This document shows positions 1 to 7,856 of a stretch of 9,205 bases of DNA, piece after piece. The stretch comes from an uncultured Oxalobacter sp. (lineage in GTDB: Bacteria; Pseudomonadota; Gammaproteobacteria; Burkholderiales; Burkholderiaceae_D): positions 1-9,205 of the forward strand of contig CALGGD010000379.1 of assembly GCA_937916185.1 (NCBI GenBank), read 5' to 3'. Each line of letters begins with the position of its first letter. Position 1 is the first letter of the stretch. Both the position numbers and the translations under genes were made by a program. Below the pieces are notes generated by a model. The model did no database searches. It was not told the DNA's origin and saw nothing but the letters and a program-made list of their open reading frames with translations.

Positions 1-2186
1 ATAAGAACGGCCGTTTTTTTGCACAGATGCTGTTTTTAACCATCTGTTCACACCATAGCGGTCTGATTGATTGCCTCAAGCTGGACGGATTCAACAGTTT
101 CAAATACCGGCAGGAAAAAGATGATGCACTGACCCACCGCAACGAAAGCATCACGTCCATGGATAATGCAATCCGGGACATATTGGAGAAGCTGGACGAT
201 ATCGCAATCCTCAAGGAACTTGCAGATGCCTGCCGCAAAATCAAGGCACAGGAACGCCAATATCTGGAAAAAATCACCGATTTTCCCTCAGGTGCAGGAA
301 ACGCCCGGAATGATTACGCGAACGCCGCATATTTCAAGATTGGACTGCTCCTGAGATTCCTGTTCAGTTGCCTGCTTGATGCAGACCGCATTGACAGTGC
401 GGCATTCGAAGACGACGGATACCGGCTTTTAAGGTCATGTCTTGCTGCACCTGATTGGCAACAGCTTATTGACCGGCTTGAATCAAGGCTCAGCAGTTTC
501 AAGGTAAAGACGCGGATTGATGAGACAAGGCGGCAGATTTCTGATGACTGCCTGAACAGGGCAGATTCCCCTTCAGGCATCTACACACTCACTGTTCCAA
601 CAGGAGGTGGAAAAACACTGTCGAGCCTCCGCTTTGCCCTGCACCATGCAAAAACCCATAATCTAGACAGGATTGTCTACATCATCCCCTACACCTCAAT
701 CATTGAGCAGAATGCTGAAGTGGTACGAAAAATCCTTGAGACAGATGGGGAATCAGGAAGCATTGTCCTTGAACACCATTCCAATATTGAGCCGGAGCGG
801 GAAACATGGCAAAGCAAACTCCTTTCCGCAAACTGGGAAACGCCCATCGTCTTTACAACAATGGTCCAGTTCTTGGAAACTTTCTTCAAAGGCGGAACAT
901 CTTCGGCAAGAAGGATGCACAACCTTGCCAATGCAGTCCTTATCTTTGATGAAATCCAGACACTCCCCATACGATGTGTCCACATGTTCTGCCATGCATT
1001 GAACTTCCTGTCTGAACAATGCGGGACGACTTCTGTGCTTTGTACGGCAACCCAACCCCTGTTGAACAATGTCTCTTCTCCTGCCAAGGGGCAGGTCCGT
1101 CTTCAGAAACAACCAGAACTCATGTCAGACATGGCAACCCTGTTCGACAACCTGAAAAGGGTTCAGTTTATACAGCATATCGACACACCAATGACATTGG
1201 AAGAAGTCAGCGGACTGGCATTTGAAGAACAGGGAAAAAACGGCAACTGCCTGATTATTGTCAACACAAAAAACACCGCAACTAAGCTGTACAACGCCTT
1301 GGCGGAAAAAGGCGTAGAAAACCTTTTCCATCTCAGTACCGCCATGTGCCCTGCGCACAGGATAGAAATCCTTGACAGCGTAAAGAAGCTACTGGCAGAC
1401 AATGAACGTGTCGTACTTGTCAGCACCCAGTTGATTGAATGCGGTGTCGATATCAGCTTCAGGAGCGTCATCCGCCTTGCAGCAGGACTGGACTCAATCC
1501 TGCAGTCAGCCGGCCGCTGCAACAGGAACATGGAACTCGACAGCGGAACTGTCCATGTCGTCCGGCTGGTAGAAGGCGCGGAACAGATTGGGCTCCTTGA
1601 AGACATCAAGAGAGGCAGGGATGTCTATCTGCAGGTGGCAGGTGAATTCAGGGAACAGCTGTCCAAAGGGGAACTAGACCTGACCGCACCGGAAATCATC
1701 CAACGATATTTTGAAATATCCTTCTACCGTTGTGACGCCCAGATGGGGTATCCATTCGAACATAAACTTACAGGCATAAAAGGACTGCTTATCAACCTGC
1801 TCGGTATGAACAGAAGCAATATTGGAGCAGGGAAAAATATGCTGAATCAGTCCTTTGCAACAGCAGCGCAGCTTTTTGAGGCAATAGATGCAGAAACAGA
1901 GGGCATTCTGGTACCTTACGGGGAAGGGGCAGGAATCATTGCAGAATTATCGACCCTGTCGAAATACAGCAATGACCATCAAGCACTTGCGGTAAAACGG
2001 AAACTGCTCAAGAAGGCCCAGAGATTTTCCGTCAACCTCTATCCAGACTTCATCGAAAAAAGGCTTAAGGATGCTGTCATAACTATTGAGGATATTGGTG
2101 TCAGATATCTCAGGGAGACACATTACAGCCAGAAAACCGGTGTAACAGCTGATGGAACTGGTGAAATGGCATTTTTAAATTTTTAG
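1..2186 (+). CDS. cas3: CRISPR-associated nuclease-helicase Cas3, type I-C (5'-truncated by window edge)
   Basis: Cas3 is recruited by the crRNA-bound complex, unwinds target DNA with ATP and degrades it with its HD nuclease. The frame is open back to base 3, so the ATG at 27 is internal, and most of the HD domain lies upstream of the window. Numbering from that Met, the late HD motif SHHSGL is at residues 8-13 and the terminal HD-family Asp motif LLDAD at 116-120. The SF2 helicase follows: Walker A PTGGGKT 191-197, Walker B DEIQ 308-311, motif III TAT 340-342, motif V in the STQLIECGVDISF stretch 466-478, and motif VI QSAGRCNR with its arginine finger at 493-500. A C-terminal domain ends at residue 719 with a natural stop. 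Judged against family length, roughly the first 100 residues are missing. This is a window effect, not a mutation. It is the first gene of the operon and lies 18 nt before cas5c. Confidence 0.96.
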   Translation, partial: KNGRFFAQMLFLTICSHHSGLIDCLKLDGFNSFKYRQEKDDALTHRNESITSMDNAIRDILEKLDDIAILKELADACRKIKAQERQYLEKITDFPSGAGNARNDYANAAYFKIGLLLRFLFSCLLDADRIDSAAFEDDGYRLLRSCLAAPDWQQLIDRLESRLSSFKVKTRIDETRRQISDDCLNRADSPSGIYTLTVPTGGGKTLSSLRFALHHAKTHNLDRIVYIIPYTSIIEQNAEVVRKILETDGESGSIVLEHHSNIEPERETWQSKLLSANWETPIVFTTMVQFLETFFKGGTSSARRMHNLANAVLIFDEIQTLPIRCVHMFCHALNFLSEQCGTTSVLCTATQPLLNNVSSPAKGQVRLQKQPELMSDMATLFDNLKRVQFIQHIDTPMTLEEVSGLAFEEQGKNGNCLIIVNTKNTATKLYNALAEKGVENLFHLSTAMCPAHRIEILDSVKKLLADNERVVLVSTQLIECGVDISFRSVIRLAAGLDSILQSAGRCNRNMELDSGTVHVVRLVEGAEQIGLLEDIKRGRDVYLQVAGEFREQLSKGELDLTAPEIIQRYFEISFYRCDAQMGYPFEHKLTGIKGLLINLLGMNRSNIGAGKNMLNQSFATAAQLFEAIDAETEGILVPYGEGAGIIAELSTLSKYSNDHQALAVKRKLLKKAQRFSVNLYPDFIEKRLKDAVITIEDIGVRYLRETHYSQKTGVTADGTGEMAFLNF

Positions 2187-2204
2187 ACTCAGAAAAGGCC
2201 GCCT

Positions 2205-2909
2205 ATGGCAAACAACACTATCACCTTTCAGGTCTCCGGGCGCTATGCCCTCTTCACCGACCCTGTAACCCGGGTTGGTGGTGAGAAAGCGTCTTACCAT
2301 GTGCCGACATATGAGGCCTTGAAAGGCATCGTCAAGTCAATCTATTGGAAACCGACGCTGATCTGGCATATCAAGCGAGTCCGGATCATGAAACCGTTTC
2401 GCACCCAGGCAAAAGGCGTCAAGCCTATTTCTTACGAAAAATCCGGCAATACATTGGCCTACTATTCTTACTTGGCGGATGTCTGCTATCAGGTCGAGGC
2501 ATTATTTGAATGGAACATACACCGCTCTGAATTGGCAAAAGACCGGATTGACGGGAAGCATTATGAAATAGCCAAACGCATGGTTGTAAAAGGTGGAAGA
2601 CAGGATATTTTCCTTGGTACACGCGAATGCCCCGGCTATGTCGAGCCCTGTGTTTTCGGCGAGGGCAAAGGGGTTTTCGACAGCTTGGATGAGTTGGATA
2701 TGGGGCTGATGTTTCATGGATTCGACTATCCCGACGAGACAGGAGTCAATTTCCTCAAAGCCCGCTTCTGGCGACCAGTTATGAAAAAGGGAATCATCGA
2801 ATTCATACGTCCTGATGCCTGCCCCATTGTCAAGGACATCCATCCGATGACACCAAAAACATTCAATATAGGGCAGAACCTCAAGGATGCACGAAAGGAG
2901 GAAGTCTGA
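2205..2909 (+). CDS. cas5c: Cas5c (Cas5d) pre-crRNA endoribonuclease and Cascade/I-C subunit
   Basis: In type I-C, which lacks Cas6, Cas5 (also Cas5d) cuts the CRISPR transcript in each repeat and stays bound to the 5' handle of the crRNA. The protein has 234 residues, the usual size. The N-terminal RRM-like fold carries the subtype signature around residues 13-45 (RYALFTDPVTRVGGEKASY, then VPTYEALKGI). By position, Y47, K118 and H119 (in DGKHYEIAKR) match the Tyr/Lys/His triad Y46/K116/H117 of Bacillus halodurans Cas5d; this is an alignment by eye from memory. The catalytic residues appear intact, and the repeat in this window has the expected hairpin substrate. The start at 2205 follows a weak AGAAAAGG at 2191-2198. 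The stop TGA overlaps the cas8c ATG by one base, so the two genes are probably translationally coupled. Confidence 0.96.
   Translation: MANNTITFQVSGRYALFTDPVTRVGGEKASYHVPTYEALKGIVKSIYWKPTLIWHIKRVRIMKPFRTQAKGVKPISYEKSGNTLAYYSYLADVCYQVEALFEWNIHRSELAKDRIDGKHYEIAKRMVVKGGRQDIFLGTRECPGYVEPCVFGEGKGVFDSLDELDMGLMFHGFDYPDETGVNFLKARFWRPVMKKGIIEFIRPDACPIVKDIHPMTPKTFNIGQNLKDARKEEV
2894..2901 (+). promoter_or_regulatory. Strong Shine-Dalgarno for cas8c
   Basis: AAAGGAGG lies 7 nt before the cas8c ATG at 2909, inside the last codons of cas5c. It fixes the cas8c start and supports coupling across the TGATG overlap (2907-2911). Confidence 0.85.
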
Positions 2910-4900
2910 TGAGCTGGTTCCAACGACTTTATGAGACATACGACACCATCAGGCAAAGTCCTTATCCTGCGGAAGAAAACCGGCCATTGCTGCCGCTGAG
3001 CCATACAAGCCAACAGGCTCATATCACTGTCACGATTGACAGTCAGGGGAATTTCAGGCGTGCAGAGATACTGAAACAGGCACTTGTCATTCCAGTGACT
3101 GAAAACTCGGCAGGGAGAACCAGTGGAAAAGTTGCCCATCCATTGATAGATAAAATCAAATACTGTGCCAAAGACTATGCAGACTTTGGCGGGGAAAACC
3201 TGTTCCAGCTTTACAGTGATGAGCTGGGAGCATGGGTCAAATCACTATATACCCATCCAATGGCAGAAGCTGTGTACAGCTACGTCCAGAAAGGAACGCT
3301 CGTCGCTGACCTTGTCAATGCAGGGATCTGCATCCTTGATGACAGTGGGAAACTGAAAACAATGCTCAAAGAGGGAGAAACAACGCCAGAACTGTTCAGG
3401 CTCTTGACCTCGGCAAAATCCAAGACCGATAAAACAGTCAGGCTGTTTGACCAAGGAAATCTGCTGGTTGCATGGCAGGTTGAAATGCTAGGCGAAAACG
3501 AATCAAGGACATGGGAAAACACTTCGTTGCGGGAAAAATGGGGCATATATGACACAACCAAGCCCACTTCACAGGGCAAGTGCATGATAACCGGTAAGAC
3601 CATGCGTCTTGCCCAACAGCATCCAAGGAATATACGTCGACCAGGCGATGGGGCAAAACTTGTTTCGGCAAACGACACGTCAGGCTTCACTTTCCGTGGA
3701 CGTTTCACCGATGCAGGACAAGCCTGCACCATTGGCTATGAGACCAGCCAAAAAGCACATCACGCACTGCGCTGGCTGATAAACCGGCAGGGATTCAGGA
3801 CTGGTGACCAAGTCCAAGTTGTTGTTGCATGGACTCTCAAGGGGATTGATGTTCCCCAGCCATTGGATGATGACTGGCTTCTTGATGGTGACGGAATGGA
3901 TTTTGGGCTTGTTGACCATCCTGAAACCACTGTCCAACAGACAGTACCAGACCATACAAAAGACCTTGGGCAGACCTTTGCCAGGAAACTCCGGAATGCG
4001 ATGACGGGTTACAGTGCCCGCCTCGGCGCAAACGACACAGTTGCCGTGTTAGGGCTTGACGCAGCGACATCTGGCCGACTGGCGGTGACCTTTTACAGGG
4101 AACAGTTCTGGCAAGAGTATCAGGCAACACTGGAGCAGTGGCAGAAAGATATGGCATGGATGATACGCCAGACAAGGGAAGTGCCTGATGGCGGGAAAAA
4201 GAAAACAGAGGTTTTCTGGCAGTACAAGGCACCAACGCCACTTGAGATTGCCAATGCCGCTTATGGCCGCCGCCTGGACGACAGCCTTAAGAAGAACACT
4301 GTTGAGAGACTGCTGGCATGCATTACCGACAATCGGCAGATACCTTTTGACTTGGTCCAGTCCTGCATCAACCGGGCGGCAAGACGTGCCGGTTTGGAAA
4401 ACTGGGATTGGCAGACCACCCTTGGCATTGCCTGTGCCCTGTTTAAAGGCTACAGCATAAGGAATCCAGATAAAGACAGAAGAAAGGAATATACGATGGG
4501 GCTTGATGAAACCAACAAATCGCGTGACTACCTGTTCGGCAGGCTGCTTGCTATCGCGGAACGGATAGAAGAAATCGCCTTGAATGCACGGGGAGAAAAA
4601 AGACCGACCAATGCTGAACGCCTGATGCAGAGATTCGCAGATGCACCTTACCAGACTTGGAGACAGCTGGAAATGTCCCTGCAACCTTACAGACAGGGAC
4701 TGAAACAGTCGCGTGGCGGATTCATCCATAACATGGATACCCTGCTGGACAATGTCCTCCAGTCATTCAGTCCCGATGAATTCATTGAAAACAAACGGTT
4801 AAGCGGCGAGTTCCTGTTGGGCTACCACTGCCAGCGCTTTACCTTCCGGAATCAAAAAGAATCTGAATCCACGACTTCTTTTGAAGGAGAAAACAAATGA
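2909..4900 (+). CDS. cas8c: Cas8c (Csd1), large subunit of Cascade/I-C
   Basis: Cas8c recognises the PAM and opens the target DNA next to the crRNA handle; it also provides the platform for Cas3. At 663 residues it is at the long end for the family, which I recall as about 570-620. Family landmarks are the N-terminal LPLSHTSQQAHITVTID region (about 28-44), PVTENSAGRTSG followed by HPLIDKIKYCAKDY (62-90), CMITGK (225-230), the conserved block from HPRNIRRPGDGAKLVSAND to GYETSQKAHHALRWLI (238-291), and LGLDAATSGRLAVTFYRE (381-398). Residues 530-663 are helical and are also made separately as Cas11c from an internal start. The 3' end overlaps cas7c by 4 nt (ATGA). I see no frameshift. CITGK-type motifs suggest a possible metal or nucleic acid site, but that is inference. 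Confidence 0.95.
   Translation: MSWFQRLYETYDTIRQSPYPAEENRPLLPLSHTSQQAHITVTIDSQGNFRRAEILKQALVIPVTENSAGRTSGKVAHPLIDKIKYCAKDYADFGGENLFQLYSDELGAWVKSLYTHPMAEAVYSYVQKGTLVADLVNAGICILDDSGKLKTMLKEGETTPELFRLLTSAKSKTDKTVRLFDQGNLLVAWQVEMLGENESRTWENTSLREKWGIYDTTKPTSQGKCMITGKTMRLAQQHPRNIRRPGDGAKLVSANDTSGFTFRGRFTDAGQACTIGYETSQKAHHALRWLINRQGFRTGDQVQVVVAWTLKGIDVPQPLDDDWLLDGDGMDFGLVDHPETTVQQTVPDHTKDLGQTFARKLRNAMTGYSARLGANDTVAVLGLDAATSGRLAVTFYREQFWQEYQATLEQWQKDMAWMIRQTREVPDGGKKKTEVFWQYKAPTPLEIANAAYGRRLDDSLKKNTVERLLACITDNRQIPFDLVQSCINRAARRAGLENWDWQTTLGIACALFKGYSIRNPDKDRRKEYTMGLDETNKSRDYLFGRLLAIAERIEEIALNARGEKRPTNAERLMQRFADAPYQTWRQLEMSLQPYRQGLKQSRGGFIHNMDTLLDNVLQSFSPDEFIENKRLSGEFLLGYHCQRFTFRNQKESESTTSFEGENK
4481..4488 (+). 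promoter_or_regulatory. Internal ribosome binding site for Cas11c
   Basis: AGAAAGGA lies inside the cas8c coding sequence, 7 nt before the in-frame ATG at 4496. The cas8c residues encoded here (DRRKEYT) are charged and probably form a linker between the Cas8 body and the Cas11-like tail, so the site could be kept without harming Cas8c. Confidence 0.75.
4496..4900 (+). CDS. cas11c: Cas11c small subunit from an internal start within cas8c
   Basis: Type I-C complexes contain a small helical subunit, Cas11c, translated from within cas8c; this is established for Desulfovibrio vulgaris and other I-C systems. Here an ATG in the cas8c frame (codon 530) is preceded by AGAAAGGA at 4481-4488, 7 nt upstream, which is close to ideal spacing. 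The predicted product has 134 residues, begins MGLDETNKSRDYLFGRLLAI, is rich in Leu, Ala, Arg and Glu, has no clear beta pattern, and is about the expected size. It shares the cas8c stop. In the complex it would form the belly filament that stabilises the displaced DNA strand along Cas7c. The start is inferred from ribosome-site placement and family knowledge. N-terminal peptide mapping would confirm it. Confidence 0.83.
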   Translation: MGLDETNKSRDYLFGRLLAIAERIEEIALNARGEKRPTNAERLMQRFADAPYQTWRQLEMSLQPYRQGLKQSRGGFIHNMDTLLDNVLQSFSPDEFIENKRLSGEFLLGYHCQRFTFRNQKESESTTSFEGENK

Positions 4901-5739
4901 GCACATTACAAAACAAAATTGATTTTGCGGTCATCCTGACCGTCAATCATGCAAATCCCAATGGTGATCCCCTCAATGGCAACCGCCCACGCACCGACTA
5001 CAGTGGATACGGCGAAATCACTGATGTCTGCCTCAAACGCAAACTCCGGGACAGGCTTCAGGAAAGCGGACAGAATATTTTCGTCCAGTCCGATGAAAAG
5101 AAACAGGATGGCATGACTTCCCTGAAAAACCGGGCAGAATCGGATACCTTTGGTCTTGGGAAAAACGCTTTTGGGAAAAAAGCCGATAAAGATGAGACCG
5201 CAAAGAAAGCTTGCCAGAAATGGTTCGATGTCCGTGCGTTCGGCCAGCTCTTTGCCTTCGGCGGGGATGATGCAGGTGTCTCCATCGGCGTTCGGGGACC
5301 AGTATCCATCCAGTCGGCTTTCAGCATTGAACCCGTTTCAATCACATCCACACAGATTACAAAAAGTGTGAACGGTGCTGGCGATGGCTCAAAAAGGTCT
5401 TCCGATACCATGGGTATGAAACACCGTGTGGACCAAGGCGTCTATGTCTTTTATGGCAGCATGAATCCCCAATTGGCAGAGAAAACCGGTTTCAGCGATG
5501 ATGATGCAGAAACACTCAAACAGCTGTTGCCCAGACTGTTTGAGAATGACGCTTCCTCTGCAAGGCCTGAAGGCAGCATGGCAGTCTCAAAAGTATTCTG
5601 GTGGAAACATAACAGCAGGTCTGGGCAATATTCTTCAGCAAGGGTACACCGTAGCCTGACAGTGAATCCTGACGGAACATATGCTGTGGATGAGGCGGCA
5701 ACGCCAGGGCTTACTGTGGAAGTCATTGAGGGCTTTTAA
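4897..5739 (+). CDS. cas7c: Cas7c (Csd2), crRNA-binding backbone subunit
   Basis: Several copies of Cas7c polymerise along the crRNA spacer and hold it for base pairing with target DNA. The 280-residue protein opens with the type I-C Cas7 signature: HANPNGDPL at 18-26, RPRTDYSGYGEITDVCLKRKLRDR at 30-53, then KWFDVRAFGQLFAF (108-121) and SIGVRGPVSIQSAFSI (129-144). These belong to the RRM-fold RAMP core of the Csd2/Csh2 family. Residues MGMKHRVDQGVYVFYG (172-187) are also typical. The ATG overlaps the cas8c stop and is preceded by GAAGGAGA at 4883-4890, a strong ribosome site, consistent with the high copy number needed. It is the last gene before the marked fall in GC content. Confidence 0.96.
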   Translation: MSTLQNKIDFAVILTVNHANPNGDPLNGNRPRTDYSGYGEITDVCLKRKLRDRLQESGQNIFVQSDEKKQDGMTSLKNRAESDTFGLGKNAFGKKADKDETAKKACQKWFDVRAFGQLFAFGGDDAGVSIGVRGPVSIQSAFSIEPVSITSTQITKSVNGAGDGSKRSSDTMGMKHRVDQGVYVFYGSMNPQLAEKTGFSDDDAETLKQLLPRLFENDASSARPEGSMAVSKVFWWKHNSRSGQYSSARVHRSLTVNPDGTYAVDEAATPGLTVEVIEGF

Positions 5740-5741
5740 TC

Positions 5742-6368
5742 ATGCCGTTTGATGAAGGTATTCTTATCCCAATCTCAGCCTTGCAGCATTATCAATTTTG
5801 TCCTCGTCAATGCGCATTGATTCATTTGGACCAGATTTGGGAGGAGAATACTTTCACAGCAGAGGGGCGCATTATGCACAAACGCGCCCATTCAGGAAAG
5901 GTTGAAAAAAGGAATAATGTTCGGACAATGTCATCTCTTCATCTCCGTTCCAACAAATACGGACTTGTTGGCATTGCTGATATAGTTGAATTCCACAGAA
6001 TCAATGATATTTGGTATCCATATCCTGTCGAATACAAGCGTGGAAAATCAAAGGTGACGGACGAAGACAGAATACAGCTTTGCGCCCAAGCCTTATGTTT
6101 AGAAGAAATGCTGAACATCCAAGTCACAGAAGGAGCTTTGTATTATGGACAAACAAATCGCAGAGAATCTGTTTTCTTTAGTGAAGAACTACTCAGAAAG
6201 ACTCTCGCCGTCATTTCAAAAATTCAAGAACTATTTGCAAAAGGTCAGCGACCTCAGGCAATCCGAGGCAAACATTGTAAAAACTGTTCTTTAGCTGAGT
6301 ATTGTATGCCATGGAATTCATCTGAGAAAGTCCGTTCTTATCTCAGTAAATTGTTTGAAGAAATATGA
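5742..6368 (+). CDS. cas4: Cas4 Fe-S RecB-like nuclease for spacer acquisition
   Basis: Cas4 works with Cas1-Cas2 to cut prespacers next to the PAM and set their orientation. The 208-residue protein has an N-terminal FCPRQC (Fe-S ligand C20, with C24 also present) and the C-terminal cluster C179, C182 and C188, giving the usual 4Fe-4S set. RecB nuclease residues are H46 (GRIMH), D80 (GIAD), E97 and K99 (VEYKRGK) and Q112 (RIQLCAQ), so the active site looks intact. It starts 2 nt after the cas7c stop, with GAGGG at 5728-5732 as a ribosome site. The coding sequence is AT-rich compared with the effector genes (sampled lines 35-42% GC against 48-60%). Its stop overlaps the cas1 ATG by 4 nt. Confidence 0.95.
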   Translation: MPFDEGILIPISALQHYQFCPRQCALIHLDQIWEENTFTAEGRIMHKRAHSGKVEKRNNVRTMSSLHLRSNKYGLVGIADIVEFHRINDIWYPYPVEYKRGKSKVTDEDRIQLCAQALCLEEMLNIQVTEGALYYGQTNRRESVFFSEELLRKTLAVISKIQELFAKGQRPQAIRGKHCKNCSLAEYCMPWNSSEKVRSYLSKLFEEI

Positions 6369-7384
6369 AGCAATACCAAAACACGCTTTATATAACAACA
6401 CAGGGCGCCTACCTCTCAAAAGATGGGGAATGCATTGCCATACATCATGATGGAAATCTAAAAGGAAAAATTCCTAGTCATACATTAGGGGGGCTTGTTC
6501 TGTTTGGTAGGATTTCCTGTAGCCCATTTTTACTAGGTCATTGTGCAGAAAAAGGAATTACAATTTCTTGGCTAACAGAAAACGGTCGCTTTCTTGCGGC
6601 AATGAATGGACCAGTCACAGGTAATGTCTTGTTAAGAACAGAACAATATAAGCAATCCAATGATTTACAGCGATGTGCAAGCATTGCAAAATCCATCTGT
6701 ATTGGAAAGATATATAACAGTCGAGTGATTCTGCAACGAACTGCCCGAAGTCATCCTTCTCCAATTTTGAAAAATGCCTGTTTTTCATTGGGACAATCAT
6801 TAATACAATTAAAGAACGAATTGCCACTAGATACCATTAGGGGTATTGAAGGAAAAGCTGCACAAATTTATTTTGGCGTTTTTCAACATCTATTACACGA
6901 TAAAAATAGTGATTTCATTTTCAAGTCAAGGAGTCGAAGACCTCCACTTGATGAAGTTAATTGCCTTCTTTCGTTTTGCTATACGCTATTAACTCATGAC
7001 ATACGTGGAGCATTAGAATCGGTTGGATTGGATCCCGCTGTTGGTTATCTACATAGACTTAGACCTGGTCGTCCTGCTCTTGCACTAGATTTGATTGAAG
7101 AATTCCGTGCATATATTGCTGATAGGCTCGTATGTACATTGATAAATCGTGGACAAGTGAAAAAAAATCAGTTTAGGAAGACAGAAAGTGGTGCAGTCAT
7201 TATGCGGGAAGATTTATTGAAATTTATTCTACAGGAATGGCAAAAACGGAAACAGGAAACCATTATCCATCCATTCCTTAATGAAAAAATGCCAATTAAC
7301 CTTATTTTTCATACACAAGCTAGATTGTTAGCTGCAACAATAAGAGGAGACTATGACCAATATCCTCCATTTACCGTGCGTTAA
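6365..7384 (+). CDS. cas1: Cas1 integrase, type I-C
   Basis: Cas1 is the integrase that joins prespacer 3' ends to the leader-proximal repeat in a complex with Cas2. The protein has 339 residues, normal for subtype I-C. The N-terminal beta domain covers roughly residues 1-85 (TLYITTQGAYLSKDGE, then GISCSPF-like strands). The helical catalytic domain follows, with E162 in RGIEGKAAQIYF, H230 in GYLHRLRPGRPALALDLIEEFR, and D242 and E245 in the same block: the metal-binding Glu/His/acidic set. Arg/Lys-rich stretches, for example KSRSRRPP at 187-194, may contact DNA. There is no strong ribosome site, and the ATGA overlap with cas4 suggests coupled translation. The gene is AT-rich, with many TTA, ATA and AAA codons, unlike cas3 to cas7c. 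Confidence 0.97.
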   Translation: MKQYQNTLYITTQGAYLSKDGECIAIHHDGNLKGKIPSHTLGGLVLFGRISCSPFLLGHCAEKGITISWLTENGRFLAAMNGPVTGNVLLRTEQYKQSNDLQRCASIAKSICIGKIYNSRVILQRTARSHPSPILKNACFSLGQSLIQLKNELPLDTIRGIEGKAAQIYFGVFQHLLHDKNSDFIFKSRSRRPPLDEVNCLLSFCYTLLTHDIRGALESVGLDPAVGYLHRLRPGRPALALDLIEEFRAYIADRLVCTLINRGQVKKNQFRKTESGAVIMREDLLKFILQEWQKRKQETIIHPFLNEKMPINLIFHTQARLLAATIRGDYDQYPPFTVR

Positions 7385-7387
7385 GTT

Positions 7388-7678
7388 ATGATGGTATTAG
7401 TCAGTTATGATGTTAGGATTGATAATCCTGCAGGAGAAAAACGCTTACGAAGAATCTCCAAATTATGTAGCAATTGGGGACAACGGGTTCAATATTCTGT
7501 TTTTGAATGCCTGATTGAACCTGCCCAATGGGTTCTTCTAAAGCAAGAACTGATTTCTTCTATTAATCAAGAAAAGGACAGTCTTCGGTTTTATTATTTA
7601 GGAAACAATTGGAAAAAGAGATTTGAACATGTCGGAGCCAAGGAAGTTTTAGATCCAGAAGGAACTTTGATTTTTTGA
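7388..7678 (+). CDS. cas2: Cas2 adaptation protein
   Basis: Cas2 dimers form the core of the Cas1-Cas2 integrase and measure prespacer length. The 96-residue protein has the ferredoxin-like Cas2 pattern: strand MMVLVSYDV with the conserved D8, RLRRISKLCSNWGQRVQYSVFEC (20-42), and the C-terminal strand ending GTLIF that is typical of I-C Cas2. Two adjacent ATGs (7388 and 7391) could both serve as the start; I took the first. It begins 3 nt after the cas1 stop with no recognisable ribosome site, so it probably depends on translation of cas1. One sampled 60-base line had only 28% GC, the lowest I counted. It is the last gene of the operon and borders the leader. Confidence 0.96.
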   Translation: MMVLVSYDVRIDNPAGEKRLRRISKLCSNWGQRVQYSVFECLIEPAQWVLLKQELISSINQEKDSLRFYYLGNNWKKRFEHVGAKEVLDPEGTLIF

Positions 7679-7788
7679 GAGAACGTAAGATTCCCCAGCG
7701 AGAATCGATAACTTACATTACTGCCCTCTATCATGCTCGAAACTCTAATTCATTGATTATTATGATAATTTATTGATATGTTTTACCA

Positions 7789-7841
7789 TTCTAAGCGAAT
7801 ACGAGTAAGATTTAGAGAGATTCTCGATTATTCGCCTAGAA
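7789..7841. repeat. Long imperfect inverted repeat in the leader
   Basis: TTCTAAGCGAATA (7789-7801) is complementary to TATTCGCCTAGAA (7829-7841) at 12 of 13 positions, the exception being A7794 opposite C7836. After a 2-nt bulge, CGAG (7802-7805) pairs with CTCG (7823-7826), extending the stem inward; the loop is 17 nt. It ends 31 nt before the first repeat. It could be a protein-binding site for integration or transcription control, or an RNA hairpin in the leader transcript. A TTTTT run at 7848-7852 starts 6 nt after the stem, but the stem is not GC-rich and a terminator here would block the array, so I do not call one. Confidence 0.6.
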
Positions 7842-7856
7842 GTAGCGTTTTTATTT

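Noticed and set aside
27..29. ATG at 27 as the true start of cas3
   Set aside because: The frame is open to base 3, the ATG lies just before the late His-His motif of the HD domain, and no ribosome site precedes it. The gene enters from outside the window.
4049..4729. A 226-codon minus-strand open frame within cas8c
   Set aside because: It lies opposite conserved cas8c coding sequence, has no ribosome site or recognisable motif, and is explained as a shadow frame.
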